A stretch of DNA of 64,000 nt from Anastatus disparis (Eukaryota; Arthropoda; Insecta; Hymenoptera; Eupelmidae), in NCBI GenBank assembly GCA_017163975.1, contig JAFFSR010000292.1:2549501-2613500 (forward strand), written 5' to 3'. The translations under genes were made by a program, and so were the position numbers. Below are positions 14,141 to 27,260 of this stretch, one piece after another (the first letter of the stretch is position 1; every line of letters begins with the position of its first letter). The notes beneath the pieces were generated by a model that had not been told where the DNA came from, did not search any database, and worked only from the letters and a program-made list of their open reading frames with translations.

Positions 14141-14300
14141 TACACACGCGTTTATGTATATATACAAGATCAGGACAGGGTACGTTGCGTAAACGGCATA
14201 GCCGTCATTGCCGTTTCAGTTGAAGGACGCATGCCATAGGATAATTTGATAAATACCTATGGATGCGTGATTGATTCTTTCTCTATACGCTCTTTTGAAA
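14141..14300. promoter_or_regulatory. GC-richer segment with two adjacent hairpins
   Basis: Hairpin A pairs AAACGGCA (14191-14198) with TGCCGTTT (14209-14216) around a 10-nt loop. Hairpin B pairs ACGCATGCCATAGG (14227-14240) with CCTATGGATGCGT (14256-14268) around a 15-nt loop, with one bulged G. Two stable stems 10 bases apart in an AT-rich desert suggest structured RNA or a protein-binding dyad cluster. The stems are shorter than a usual animal pre-miRNA. Transcription is not shown. Confidence 0.4.
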
Positions 14301-17300
14301 AGCGTTAGCGATTAGATTAGCTTTTTAGACTGTAAATGTTTCTTTTAGTTTTTTTTTTGTTGTTGTAAATTGATGTCCGACTGTACTAATTCGTGTTTAA
14401 GAACAAGGTTTTTAATATCTTATGAAATGCTGTGAGAAAAATAATAATAAGTACGCTATCTACTATAGAATGTTGATTTCGTTTATTGGGCTTATTCGTC
14501 ATTGTGATGGACATTTGTGATAAAAAATATTGATTAGCTTTTTTATTTTGATTTATTAAATCGTTACAGTTTATAAATAAATAATTTTTTTTTTTAATTT
14601 TCATATGATTGCAGATTTGAAATTTTTATGACTGTTAACCAAATTAGAACGTTTATAAGTACAAGTACGTTTTGTTTGAGATTATCTATGTATCAAAAAA
14701 CTAGGTCAAAGTGAGCGTAGGAACAATTGAAGCGAAAACAAATACATCTAAGTTTTAGAAACTCGAGTGCTGTTCGAAACGTTGTGTAATGAAGTAGCGG
14801 TATACGAACAATTTGATATTTTTCAATAAATATTATACATGCAATATTGATGGATATGATTATATTTCTCAATATTTACAAATTTTTTTAAAATTTTGTT
14901 TTAATGAGCGTTATTATTAATAGATATTAACAAAGTTTAAATAGAATGAATTTTGCAATATTCGTGTATGTTTATTTTTAAGAAACAAGATAAATGCATA
15001 GTAATTTTACTTTAAATTTATTGATAATGTAATAAACCTTTGTTGGTTGTATATTGCATTGATGAATATTAATTTCAAGATATTTATTTAGGAAGAAATT
15101 TATAAATGTGTACATTATGTTTCTATGAATTTAAATTTATTGAAATGTAGAGCACTAAATATGACATAATATTACAAACGCGAAATAAATTAAGGTTAAA
15201 AAATCAACAAAACAAATATTATGCAAATTATAATCTGATTTTAAAACTTATTGAAATGTTCTACTAAAATTAATTAATAGAATAAGTACCGCGAGTTGAG
15301 ATTTCCAAAGATTTTCCCTACTTCTTATTTACATAGTAAACGACGAAATGTGTCGATAACATAACTAGCTAATAAAAATAAAAATTATAGGTATCGGTGT
15401 AACTTCGTAATATTAAATATTCACTAAATTTCTCTGATGCTCTTAAATTTTTTTATAATCTTAAGTAATAATAAATAAGAATATTTCGGGTTTTAAGTGA
15501 ATTATTGGATTTTTATTCAATTTCATTTAATAGTTCAATTTTTAAATAATTTAAATGTCAATGATTAGTTGTATTGTGACATTTTAAAATTTTCAGGTGT
15601 TTTTCTTTTCACAACATATTGGTATATATTACATAACTTAGAAATGTTAAACACACATGCCAAGGGCTATCTATGATTTGTCTTACTTTTACTGCATAAT
15701 GTAGGTGTATTTACGACTTACTTTACGAATGGATTTTGTAGGAAAAAAAATTAAAATCTTAAATTTATAATATTTTATATCAAACTCTGACGTTAATTGT
15801 TTAACGTAACAATGTTACAAAAAAATTAACACTATTCAATTGTTCGCATAAGCGTACCAGAAATTATTTTTAAAATTATTTACTTATATAAGATTCTGTG
15901 GGTAAATAATAAAATACGTAATCAGTTTCAGTCAAAATCTAAATGGTATACGCTATTGCTTATATCAGTTCCGTAGGCGTGTCTGTAATGCTTCCGGATT
16001 TTTAATCAAACTTTTTATTTTCAATTAATATTAAGTTTTAAAATTAATTAATGAAAATAAGGTAACATTGAAATCTAATAAAAAAAACATCGTAAACTAC
16101 TTTCTATACTACCTGGCTAAAAGTTAATTAACATTTCAAGTGCATAAATTAATAAAAAAATTATTTTTTCATTAAAAAAAAAATTAATTTTTTTTATACA
16201 CATTGTGTCTGAATGGAAGCACGGTAACTCGTGAGTAGCTAAACAACGGTTTTTTCAAACACAATGACAAAACAAAAAAAGAGAAGAAAAAAGAATAGCA
16301 AGACGACGCCTGAAGAAAACATTGGCGACATTCTTTCATGACACTACTTTGACAAATTTATTACTTAATAAAGTACTTCTTAGATAATTCCTTTTTTTCT
16401 TTATTCGATAACTCTGATCAATGATTATAATTAATTATAGGTCAATGTAATTCCACTTATAGATCGATTATTTATAATATTAGAATTGAATTATTTAAGT
16501 CACGTAATCGTTCATTGGTTTTGTGTACTGAATATGGAAATATACGGTTTTCATTTTAAAAAATTTACCGAATCACATTAATTATGCAGTTAAATTTTAA
16601 TATTCAATTGATCTTAAATATTATTTTATTGCTTATCTAAAGCTTTGAGTTTATGTGTTTTTAAAATATTCGTATGTAGAATAATTATTAGATTGAGTAA
16701 AACTAATGTTTTTTCATTCCAACATGATTTTATCTTGCTTTCTATTAAAAAAAATTTCGATTGAAACGATAATGAAAAATCACTTGCTACTATTAAAAAA
16801 AATGTCTTTCTGATCGTTAAAATGTGATATATTGAGATTAAAATAAAATGATAAAATATCAAAGTAAAAGAAATTGTCTTTGTATTACTTTTTTATCTTC
16901 GCTAAATAACACCTGCTTTCTTTTGAGACCCAAAATGATGTAAGAGTGTCCACTCATTCACAAACATCTCAATGAAAATTTAAAACTTTCACTTTAAATT
17001 TCAAGTTCACTGAGTTGGTAAGACGACGACGACAAACGAAGTTCGGAGAAAAAATAAAGAAAAAAAAAAAAGAATTTTTGGAGTCTGCTTGTCTACGGAC
17101 CAATACGAAATTTCACGCCCATTATATAACCGATATTAACAAAAAAAGTCACGTAGAAAGTTTTTACTGAACCATGTTAGAAACTGACCTAAAAAAACTT
17201 TTACATTTCCAATAGAAAAATGTTTGCACATTTGTTTCGTTTATTCTTCCTGTCTTCGGTTATTATTTCCAACGCTTAATTTTAAAATATGAAAATTTCG

Positions 17301-18035
17301 CATTACAATATGTTAAATCATAATTTTCCTCATAAACTAATATGTTTTACAATGAAAATGCATTAATTTAAATAAGATTTTCATGATTTTATATAACAGC
17401 GATCATAAAAATGAAATTATTTGACGTTACCATAACACGCGATTATCTTGACCTAATAAAATTTTTTTTCAATGTTATAATAAAAAAGATGTTGTACAAT
17501 CAAGTATTTACTACTGATTTCTCTAACGCTATATATGGATATTTTTCTTCTGATATTTGTTTAGTTATTTCGATGAATTTACAAGCTGGAGCAGATAAAT
17601 ATTTATTTGCAAAACTGATAAAAGTTAAAAAAAAAAACCAAAAATCTTTGAATTTTCCATAAAACGTTTCGAAATATTCAAAGTCAAGAGAATGTTTACG
17701 ATAATTAGTTCCGAGTTGTTTTATATAATTATGACGCGTATATTTTCTTTATGATTTGAAAGTTCCGAAGCAACTATTAATTTAAAATAATAATTGTTTT
17801 CTAAACGTATCTAACGCAAGATCAAATGAAGTAAGATGAAAAAAAAAACTGTATAAAATTGTAAATCGATATAGCGTGTATTATATGGACAAAACTGATT
17901 AAAATTATACTTATATAGACGAGCTGTCAATGACTAAAGTATATGTATGCAAGGAAAAAGTGGAGCTCACGAATAGCTCTTATCCTTAATAGCTTCTCCT
18001 TGCGTTATAAGCTGCAGCATTCGAGACTATATATT
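14301..18035. other. AT-rich non-coding stretch
   Basis: No supported feature. An 83-codon open frame at 17411-17662 begins with CTG-like codons, has AT-rich codon use and shows no domain. An 8-bp inverted pair, CATTGTGT with ACACAATG, brackets about 16203-16266. Confidence 0.5.
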
Positions 18036-18359
18036 CTCAACTTCCGCACTTTCAATTGTAATAGTTACGCAGCCTAATAAAGAGCCCGCGCCTTTGAAAA
18101 TATATGTACAATATATATTTATATATATTCGCGCGGCTCTTGCGCAACTGGCAATAACTTTCGTGAAAAATAGAATTTTTTTTGAGTAAAAAAAAGGCAG
18201 CTTATAATATAGTGACATAGACTATAAAAAAGACAACTTTCTAAGGATTCCGAAATTTGAAGAAGGAACGTATGAGAGCTACATAAAAAAAAGACAAATA
18301 TTAAAGCAGTAGTTTCATCGTATATAATTGCTACGAGCAAGTTAACAAAGCACGAGAGA

Positions 18360-18700
18360 TACTTTGCTATCCTCTCGTTGATGTCACTGGCCGACTATTA
18401 GTTGGATGCACATACGCACATCGTGCACCTCGTTTACGATCCGATGACTTGGAAGGATTGACTTTCGAGGCACGTAGAAGTATATACACGTATATAGTCG
18501 AAGTTCGTTTTTTTTTCTTTTAGTATGTGTATGTATGTACGTATGTATAGACTGTAGACTGTATGTATTGCCTGACGTAACTCGCGCACTTGGCTTCTCG
18601 AATGTTGCGACCACTGACTTGGCACGCCGCAGAGCAATTGTCATTTTTTGCACTTTCTCCGGCCAAGCCAAGCGTATATATGTGCCAGAGAAGTTGATGA
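18360..18700. promoter_or_regulatory. GC-richer island
   Basis: CpGs cluster here with repeated CTTGGC / GCCAAG half-sites: CTTGGC occurs in the 18590s and the 18610s, and GGCCAAGCCAAG lies near 18661-18672. There is also a CRE-like TGACGTAA near 18574. Four overlapping open frames on both strands cross it. None begins with a convincing start or shows a domain, so they look like by-products of the higher GC. I interpret it as a candidate enhancer-like block. Confidence 0.35.
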
Positions 18701-21700
18701 AGAGAAAGATGAAAGAATGGAAAAAATAAATAAATAAACAACTAATGATTCTTGTTTCATATATGTTTTTATGCTTATGGGTTACTGGTTAACTCTTCTT
18801 TCTTTCTTTTTTTTTCATTAACTAAACATGAAGTTTGTCACGCAAGTTTATATAGTTATTCCTTTCTCCGCTCTTTGTTTTAACTTTTTCCTTATTTGCA
18901 TTTTATCTTTATTTTAGAAGATAAAAAAGATACTTTAGCGTACGCGCGATTTTTCTTCGCAAAGATCTTTAATTTTTTTTCTTGTTGTATTTACACTTTC
19001 GATATAGTCATATGTGTCTACTTATAACTTTTTCTGTAAGCGGGTGGGTATACTTTTTTTTTGACAGATTAAATTTTTTGTTGTGTAGGTATATATGTTG
19101 AGAAAAAAATGATTTTTTTCTTTTTGAATATGCAGACTTTCTTTTTCGAGATTTACTCAAGCCCAATTTTAAGGAGGTCAATATTTTTGCGAAATGAATC
19201 GGCAACTTTCATGGGCTTGTGTGTGCGAGCTCGAGTCATCGATTCATATGTCGCATTAAGATTTCTTTTTGTTGTTCTCAAATAAGTGCAGATTGAAATA
19301 ATATATAAATTATCGCAGCGTTAAAACTTTAAGATACGTTTGTTAACTTAATATACAAGAAATTTTGTTTGCATTGATAAAAGAGTTGTAAAGAAAAGGC
19401 TATAGAAAGATATGTTTAAGTATAATAATTATTTAATTTTTCGTTTTAAAAGTGAAAGCTCATTTTAGCAATGAAAATAATTTTTTCTTTTAATCCGACC
19501 AAAAAGATGTGTATTGAAGACTGAGAAAATATATAATTTTTCTCATTACTGTAAATACATGAAAGATTTTGAGTTGACGTTTAAGGTGTCACAGAAATTT
19601 CACAAAAGAAAAGAATGAAGTCGCATTAAGATATTATAAATTTAAATTTTGCTAATAGCTTTTTTAATGTTATCATTAAAAGTGACATATCTTTAACTTT
19701 TATAGAGAACAATGCACTATTCGTATAATAAATATATTTTGAATACATGATTAATCTTAAAATCTGCTATTTTTAGAAACTATATAAAAAAAACGTGATA
19801 TGAATATTAAAAGTTGTTTTGACTAAAGAGCTTTTATCAAAAACTGTTTTGAAATTAATGCTTTTGAATTTTTAATGCAATTATTCGATTGTTAAAATAT
19901 CAAAATAATTTTTATTTGAAACTTCAAAATTGTACAAAAAAAAATACTTTAAAAATTATATTAAGATTTGTAAATGGGAAAGTGATATTATTTCCAACAT
20001 ATGTAAAAAATTTTCTTAACTTTCATTTTTATTTTTCCTGAGGATTATATTGAATTTTCGTTTTGGTCTTAATGTCAATTTGTTTGCTTAAATTTCTTCA
20101 ATTCTTAAAATTTGGCGAATGTTAGATTTTTATGGAAAATATTTGCATATACAATGTAGCACTTTTCACTAAATTTTGTAATTTGTAAAATTAAAAAAAA
20201 TTGCAAAGGAAGACACCCATAATTGTATCGATGGAAAATATTTAATCTTAGATTTTAAGGAGGCTTAAAATTAAAAAAAAGTATTAAAAAAAAATTCTTT
20301 CAGAGTTATTTTTTTAATAATCATCGATTTAATTGAAAAAAAAATTGGAAAAATTTGAAAATTTAATATGAAGAGTCTAGCGAGTATGCTCATAATTTGG
20401 TAATAAATATAACTCTTCATTAACCAAAAATTAAATCATAGATTTTATATTAAAACATTTAAATCAATAAAAAAACACATGTCTTTTTAACAAGACTATA
20501 AACACAATATTTAAAAAATTAATTAGAATTTGATGCAATTAAAACACCGATAAATTTGAATAATTAGTGTTTTCGTATAGTTAATGAAATATAATTAAAA
20601 ATTCAAATGTATACTTTAATAAATTTTGAGTAATTTAAAAACCCACGTATCATCCAAATAAAATACAAAGTTTGTGTTAAAATTAACCAAAGTAGGATGT
20701 CTAGATTTTCATATAATAATTTAAACCCAAAATGACAAATTCAAATAAAAGCTCTTTCATGTAACATTTTAAAACACGAATTTTCAATTGGAATGTTTTA
20801 TTATTTTTGTGAGGCCTTGATCAGAAGCGATACCAAGCGCTTAAACTTCCTTAAGTTCAGAAAAACTAAAATTGAAAAAAAATTGAGATTATTGGATATG
20901 ATATCACTCGCTTTGTGTTTGATTTTACATTAAGAAAAAAACGGGTTTAATAAATTTGCATCATAACAATTATGTTAATTGAAAAATATATATTTTAAAT
21001 CACTTTATTCTCATACTGAAATAAGATGATCCATTTTGATTGGGCAGTTTTACTTTTTGATTTTACAAATAACAAAATAATTTTTAAAATATTTTTTTTT
21101 ATAATGTAGAACTGCTTTGAATAAAAACTATTTGTTTAATATTCTGTACTGATTAATCATTTTGAATTTTCAAAAAAATGGTTGAAAAACAATTTTTATA
21201 ATCTGCTTGACTTTTAATTTACAAGGCCAACCCATGGGTCACGAATAAAAGATTTTAATGAAATTTTGACAGATGTCTGTTTGGTGATATAATGAAGATA
21301 TTTAATGTTATTTTTATCTCTTAGATTTTTTTGAAAAGATTAATAAGCTATAAAGATTTACTTTTTTTCAAGTTTTTTTAAGCGCACGCACATACATGCG
21401 CGTATGTGTCTATACATGGTTATCATACCGAACTTTTCTAAAGTTTCTTTATAATTATCAATTAATTGATAATTTAACTATATCATAAAACTTTAATAGA
21501 TTTTTGAGTCATTTAACTGAAGCAATCTATTAATAAGAGTATCAATGTTTAATTTAAAAAACTTTTAATTTTGATATCATCAATCCACATAAAAATTTAC
21601 CAATAATTAGCTTGTGAATCATTAAAATAACATTTCTATTAAGTAAAGTGAGAACTCTCATAGCTGAAAATTACAGGTTTGATTATGTTATAATTCAACA

Positions 21701-23480
21701 TTAATTGAATTTTCAATATTAAAATCATCAAAATGTGTCATTGTATTTTTTTATGGGAAATTTAAATATTCGGTTTTGTCTTTTTTTAATCTGTATTAAA
21801 ATTGTAATTTAATAATAGTACCGCACATAAAAAAATAAAACAAGCGAAAAAAGCAACAAGTTTTATGGATTTTCTGAAAAATCTGCTATGTCGGTCAAAG
21901 ATTAGAATTTTCAATAATATGGGTGACGCAAACAATAATGTTTTTCAAAATTATAATTTTTTCTATTTAAACTTCATTCTAAATCAATGGCTTTAGTTTG
22001 GTTCTTTTATTACAAGAAAATTTTCATGCATTATTTTTTCTCCAAAAAAATCAGAATGCATTTTATTAAACGTCGAATTATAAGTATAATTCTATTTTAT
22101 AAAAATGTAATTTTTAAAAATTTTATCATAAGTTTGACAAATTTACAAAATTACAAGTTGGGGCAAGGAATATATACGATATTTAACTTTGTCAAAGTTT
22201 CCTTGAAAACAATAAGTGATAAAATTAATTCATTCTCATCAAAGAAAATATAGCTTTTTATTATACAAGATACGAATAACTCTTTATTTCTAGCAATGGT
22301 AACTAGTTTTTTTGAAAAACATTTTGAATTAAGAAAGAATTGAGGGATCCAATAGCTTCTTAACAAGTTAGGTATCCCCTTGCAAATCATATATTTTGGA
22401 ACTATAAGATGTCAAATTTTTGTAATTCTTCCTCAGAACGCTCTTTTTCTTCATCATCAGAAATAATAAAAAGTGCCAATTACCTTAAAAAATTAAAAAA
22501 GAAAATATTCCTAATAATTTTTTATGCCAAAATAACTGCGACATATCAAACGTAACTATCGTACGGTATTTTTCTAGATCTCTTTGATACACAAAATCTT
22601 TTTGTTCATCGATTGTATTAAATTCATTGCTTTTATGTACAGTTTTATAAATATCTAAAGTACCTTGGAATAATTTCTACATAAGACTAATGGTGATTAC
22701 CAAATTCTATATTTATATTGAATAACCATGATTAATAACATGCGCTTCGAAATAACTTGAATTAATTATTTTTCTAAAAAACAATACGTTTATAAATAAA
22801 CTAATTTGTTTTCTCATTTGATTCCACAACATGCATTACAGAATAATTTTTGAAATTTCATTCTTAGAAGCTAACAAATATAAATTTCTGTTGACTTAGT
22901 TACATTGTTTTAGTACCTGATGATCTTTCATTATCGTTGTATTAATTCTTATGTAAAAAGTGATAATAAATGCTCACGAAAGTATATGATAATCATTGAA
23001 CGGTAATTCTTCGTATAAATAGATCGGCTCTTATGTCACTATTGCAAAAATCAAACTTAAAAAAGAAAACAAGCTTAAGTAATGATTGTTTACAATTAGT
23101 ACAAAGTAAGCAATTTTTAAAAACAAATGAAAAATCAATTAAATTTTATCTGCGCAAATGTCTCAATACATCACGCACACGATGCAATTTTTGCATCTTT
23201 CTTTCTCCGTGGCGTATAGGCATAATGCGTAACAAGAGCTCAATTACCAGTATTAAAGCACTTATGATATAATTCTATACGTGTTTATCTTCAATGTTTT
23301 AATTTTCTTTATCGAAGCGCTTCCTATCCCTTTCCTTCTTTCTCTTGCGGAGAAAAATTTAAAATACAAACTATATATATAAGAAGGCTAAACAATGAAA
23401 GTGTCATTATGTAATGACTTTTAACAAGCAAACCGTAACGTAATGGTATTAAAAGCTCTTAACTCTGTCGGATTAGCTAG
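18701..23480. other. AT-rich non-coding stretch
   Basis: No repeat family, splice-framed exon or dyad cluster was found. Open frames at 21987-22253 and 22151-22390 lie on opposite strands over the same AT-rich DNA. Confidence 0.55.
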
Positions 23481-23735
23481 CTCCATCGTTCTAATACAAA
23501 AGATAAATCGAATGGCTTCGCGCCTTGTCAGAGAATATCGACTATCTCTTTTGTTGCGCGTTAATCTATGTGTGTGTATGTGTGTGCATCAGTTATACTT
23601 TTAGGTATTAGCATTATCGTAACGAGGAGCGTTTATAATGTTTATGCTCACACTTTTCAGTAAATAACGGAGCACCGATGCAATGTTTCTCAACCGGTAG
23701 CAACTCTCTTTTTTTCTTCTTCTTCTTCTTTGTAC
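23481..23735. other. GC-richer patch and TTC microsatellite
   Basis: A modest CpG-bearing patch (about 23485-23600) ends in GT-rich sequence. It is followed by a TTC/T pyrimidine microsatellite at 23714-23731. No gene signal is seen. Confidence 0.45.
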
Positions 23736-26690
23736 TTCATTATAGTCTTCTTTGACAAACTCTCTTTCTTTACAAAGTATTAAGTACAGCCTTGAATGGC
23801 TTATCACTTTCATTTAAACTTCTTCTTTTTTTAAGCGCATGTGTTTTAATGTAAATAAAATTTTATTTTATTCTTAGAACTTAAATTATTGGTCGAATTG
23901 TAATTGTTTGATGAAATTAATTAATAGTTTTGTTAGCAGCAAGTTCATTGACGTTGGCTTGTTTATTCGAATTATTATATTTTTTAATATTGTATAATGA
24001 AATATAAATTATAAAATATTATTATACTTAAAGGAATATTTCATGGTCATGAGGAAAACTTTAAATATAATTATACATTAGAAATAAATGATTTACCGTA
24101 AAAAATAAAATAAAACTGGTGGTAATTGAAATAAACTATAAAAGTTTAGATAGGACAATAAGTTTATTTTTTAAAAAACCAAAAATTGAAAAATTTACTA
24201 TAAATTAGATCGCTTGATGCTCAAAATCTAATGATTCCTATGAAAAAGATGTCAAATAGACATAAAACTTTTTGCAGTTCCCATTTTTTAAAAATATATG
24301 CTGTGCATGAAACTGCGTAACATAAACAATAGCGCACTCACATACACTGATTAACATTACTCAAGAGGTTTTGGAGATAAAAAAAAGTTTTTTACCTAAT
24401 TTTAAAATTTGAATCCTTCAAAACTGAAAATCTATCATAATTATGAATTATTAATTTACTGTCTTAACTATATTGGTTCCTTAAAACTCGAATAGTTGAC
24501 AATCTTTCAAAGTCTAAAGAAAAAATTAAAAATATGGTTTCGAAGTTCGTCTTAATATATAAAAACTAAATTGTCTGACCGTGCTTGGCATTGATCTACT
24601 TTGTTTTACATTTCCTAAACACATTTTTTATTATTCCTCATTAGATACTGAATTCATTTTTATCTAATTGATTATATACTTTTTATACTGTAGATAATGT
24701 TTATCTAATAAATCTCATTAAATAATTATGTATTTACATGTTTTTTTTTCAGTGTATTAAAATTATATGAACGAATTGGAGGATAGAAACACCTGTAAAA
24801 CAGACATTAGAAAGAAAAGCGTAAATTCCGAACGAAGCTGTTAATTAATAGACAAGTATTTGCTAAGAAAATTTCTATGAGAATTGAAATTCCAACAACA
24901 AAGTTTTATTTTTCATTTGGTGGATACTGACTACATAAAGATTACAGAATAAAAATTTCTAAATTAACACATTTACTTTAACCATATACTTCCTATGATT
25001 TTTTTTTGTTTTTTTCCTTCATCAGCTGTTTATGTAATTTAAGTATAAACGCCTGAATCATCGGCTTTATCTTGATGATTCCTGTCCGAAATTTGCTATA
25101 CATAACATCACGTAAAAGTAAGACTTTTGCTTATCAAAACTTACATGCACTCGCAGTTATTCGCTCTTTACAACTTCCCGGAAAAATCAAACCCAGCTGC
25201 TATTGACATTCTCTCACAACCTATAATAAAAAAAAACTAACATAAGAAAAACTTTTTGTGTATACACGTGCTTAAAATCCATATTATTGCGAACGTGACA
25301 TATTGCGCAAGCAGATGGAATATGAATCATCGATGTGACTTTAAAATAATAATTTAATCCAAACAGTCTCATTGTTATACATATATATTGTCGAATATAT
25401 TGAAAAATACATTTAATCAAGGAGAAAACTTTGAAGTTAGTTTAATGAATATACATAGGAAGTTGTTTTGGTCTTTTAGAAAGTTGATTGATGTACTTTT
25501 TAGCGATGACATTTTTTTTTCCTTTTATTTTCGACACTCCAACTAAGGTGTACCTTTGAGCTTGCATAAAATAATTAGCAAACTTCGTTAAAAAAAAACT
25601 TTTACTCTTTTCGCAATTTTAAGCCAACAATTGCTTAAAAAACGTTAAATTACCGGCAAATTTTTAGTTTTTAAAATCAATATAATAAATTGGCTTGTCA
25701 AAACTTTTTTGATCAATTGATTTTTTATTTTAATTATAATATTTGCTTTTATAAATCATTGAGCATTTACCTTTAGTTTTAAGAAGCTTACCGGGATATT
25801 TTTACGTGAAAATTTATCTGATTTCATGGATTTTGAATACCTGATCTAGGTCACGATAAAGAGCACTTTTTTTGGCATTATTTTTTTATTTGTTATTATG
25901 TACTTACATCAATTAAGCAATAATTGTTAATTCGTGCCCTTGTTACTTTAAAAATAACAATCAAACGACATAAAAAAATCCTTTAATGTAATCCTATTAT
26001 TGTATCAACCTTTGTTTTCGTTAAGATACTTAAAAAGCAAAAGTAAAGAAAGAAAATTATTTTTCGTCCTTGTCACTAATCCACGACCCTTGTCATGAAT
26101 TTTTCTTTGAAACATCAAATATTAAGGGCATCTGTAACAAGCATCTAGCGAATACAATTGATACCCTTCACTATACCTGCCGGAATACAATCTTAACTTG
26201 ACAGTTATATTAATTTAGCTCATTTTGTATTAATGAATATAAAATGCCATTTACAAGGGTACACCCACTATGCACTTTAGCCATGTAAATGTATTATGTA
26301 AATTGAATAATTTATACAATTATTCATTTCTATTAGGTTAAGAATTTAAAAAAGTTTGTGCTTGTATCAATTTTGTGATTGATGTAAATAAAATTCAATG
26401 ATTACTCTTGTTATGCATATATCTATAATGTAATTGTTTGAAATTTAAAATTTAAGGAAAACAAAAGTTATTTTAATCCTCATTACGTAAAATATTTAAG
26501 GTCGAAAAATCAATGTAAATATTTTAATATCTCGTATGCAATCTTTAAAACAAAAGGATAAGTGAATGGGAATTTCAATTGATTTCTTAAATGCCTCATT
26601 ACAACACGTACCACGTATCTTCGTGTACATATGCACAATGTCTGCGATCTTAATCCCGAAAAATAAAAAAAAAATTTTTCATTCTCAAGG
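23736..26690. other. AT-rich non-coding stretch
   Basis: Nothing beyond background. Segments near 25.08-25.2 kb and 26.1-26.2 kb are slightly less AT-rich but have no open frame of note. Confidence 0.5.
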
Positions 26691-27260
26691 ATACCCGTAC
26701 TTTAATCCCGTTCGAACGAGAGAGAAAAAAAAGAGCTTTAGTCGTAGCATGTCTTTTCGAAAAAATTCTTACGATTTAAAATTTAAGTAGCTGAAACGAA
26801 AAAAAAATGATTGAAAGAATGTGTGTAGGGTGGGAGAGGGAGGGTTTATATTCCAATAGCAGCGAAGGTTCGACATTAACAATGCATTTATGTACCGCTT
26901 GGTTTTATAAATAGGATCAATTAAGACGCCGGAATCAATTGTCGAGATCGTAAAATTGGCCAGTGTTAAACTTGCGACAAATATAAAGGTTCTTTGATCT
27001 TTTGAAACCGCAAGATAGCGGGTTTTCGCAAAGAGTCGTTTCGACCCTGAGTAAGTTCGAGCGGTGTATTTTTCTGTATGCGCCTCTGAGTGAAAGTTAT
27101 ATTCTTGCCTTTTATAAAGTGCACACCACAACGTCTACACGCACACATAGACGCACACTTTTGTATACGTGCAACGTAGTTGCATTTTTTCGCACATTAC
27201 ATTGCAACTCAAATGGCCTTTCCTCCTCCTTTTTGCAAGGTGGTCCAGCTGTATAATGCA
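26691..27260. promoter_or_regulatory. GC-richer island
   Basis: About 550 bp of raised GC includes a GGGAGAGGGAGGG purine stretch near 26830 and the dyad TGCAAC-GTA-GTTGCA (27170-27184), with a second TTGCAAC about 20 bp on. Open frames of 60-120 codons occur on both strands, including one of 120 codons at 26769-27131 on the minus strand. They overlap each other and show no domain or flanking splice pair. Confidence 0.35.

Noticed and set aside
26769..27131. 120-codon minus-strand frame
   Set aside because: It coincides with higher GC, which lengthens frames on both strands. No domain and no flanking splice pair.
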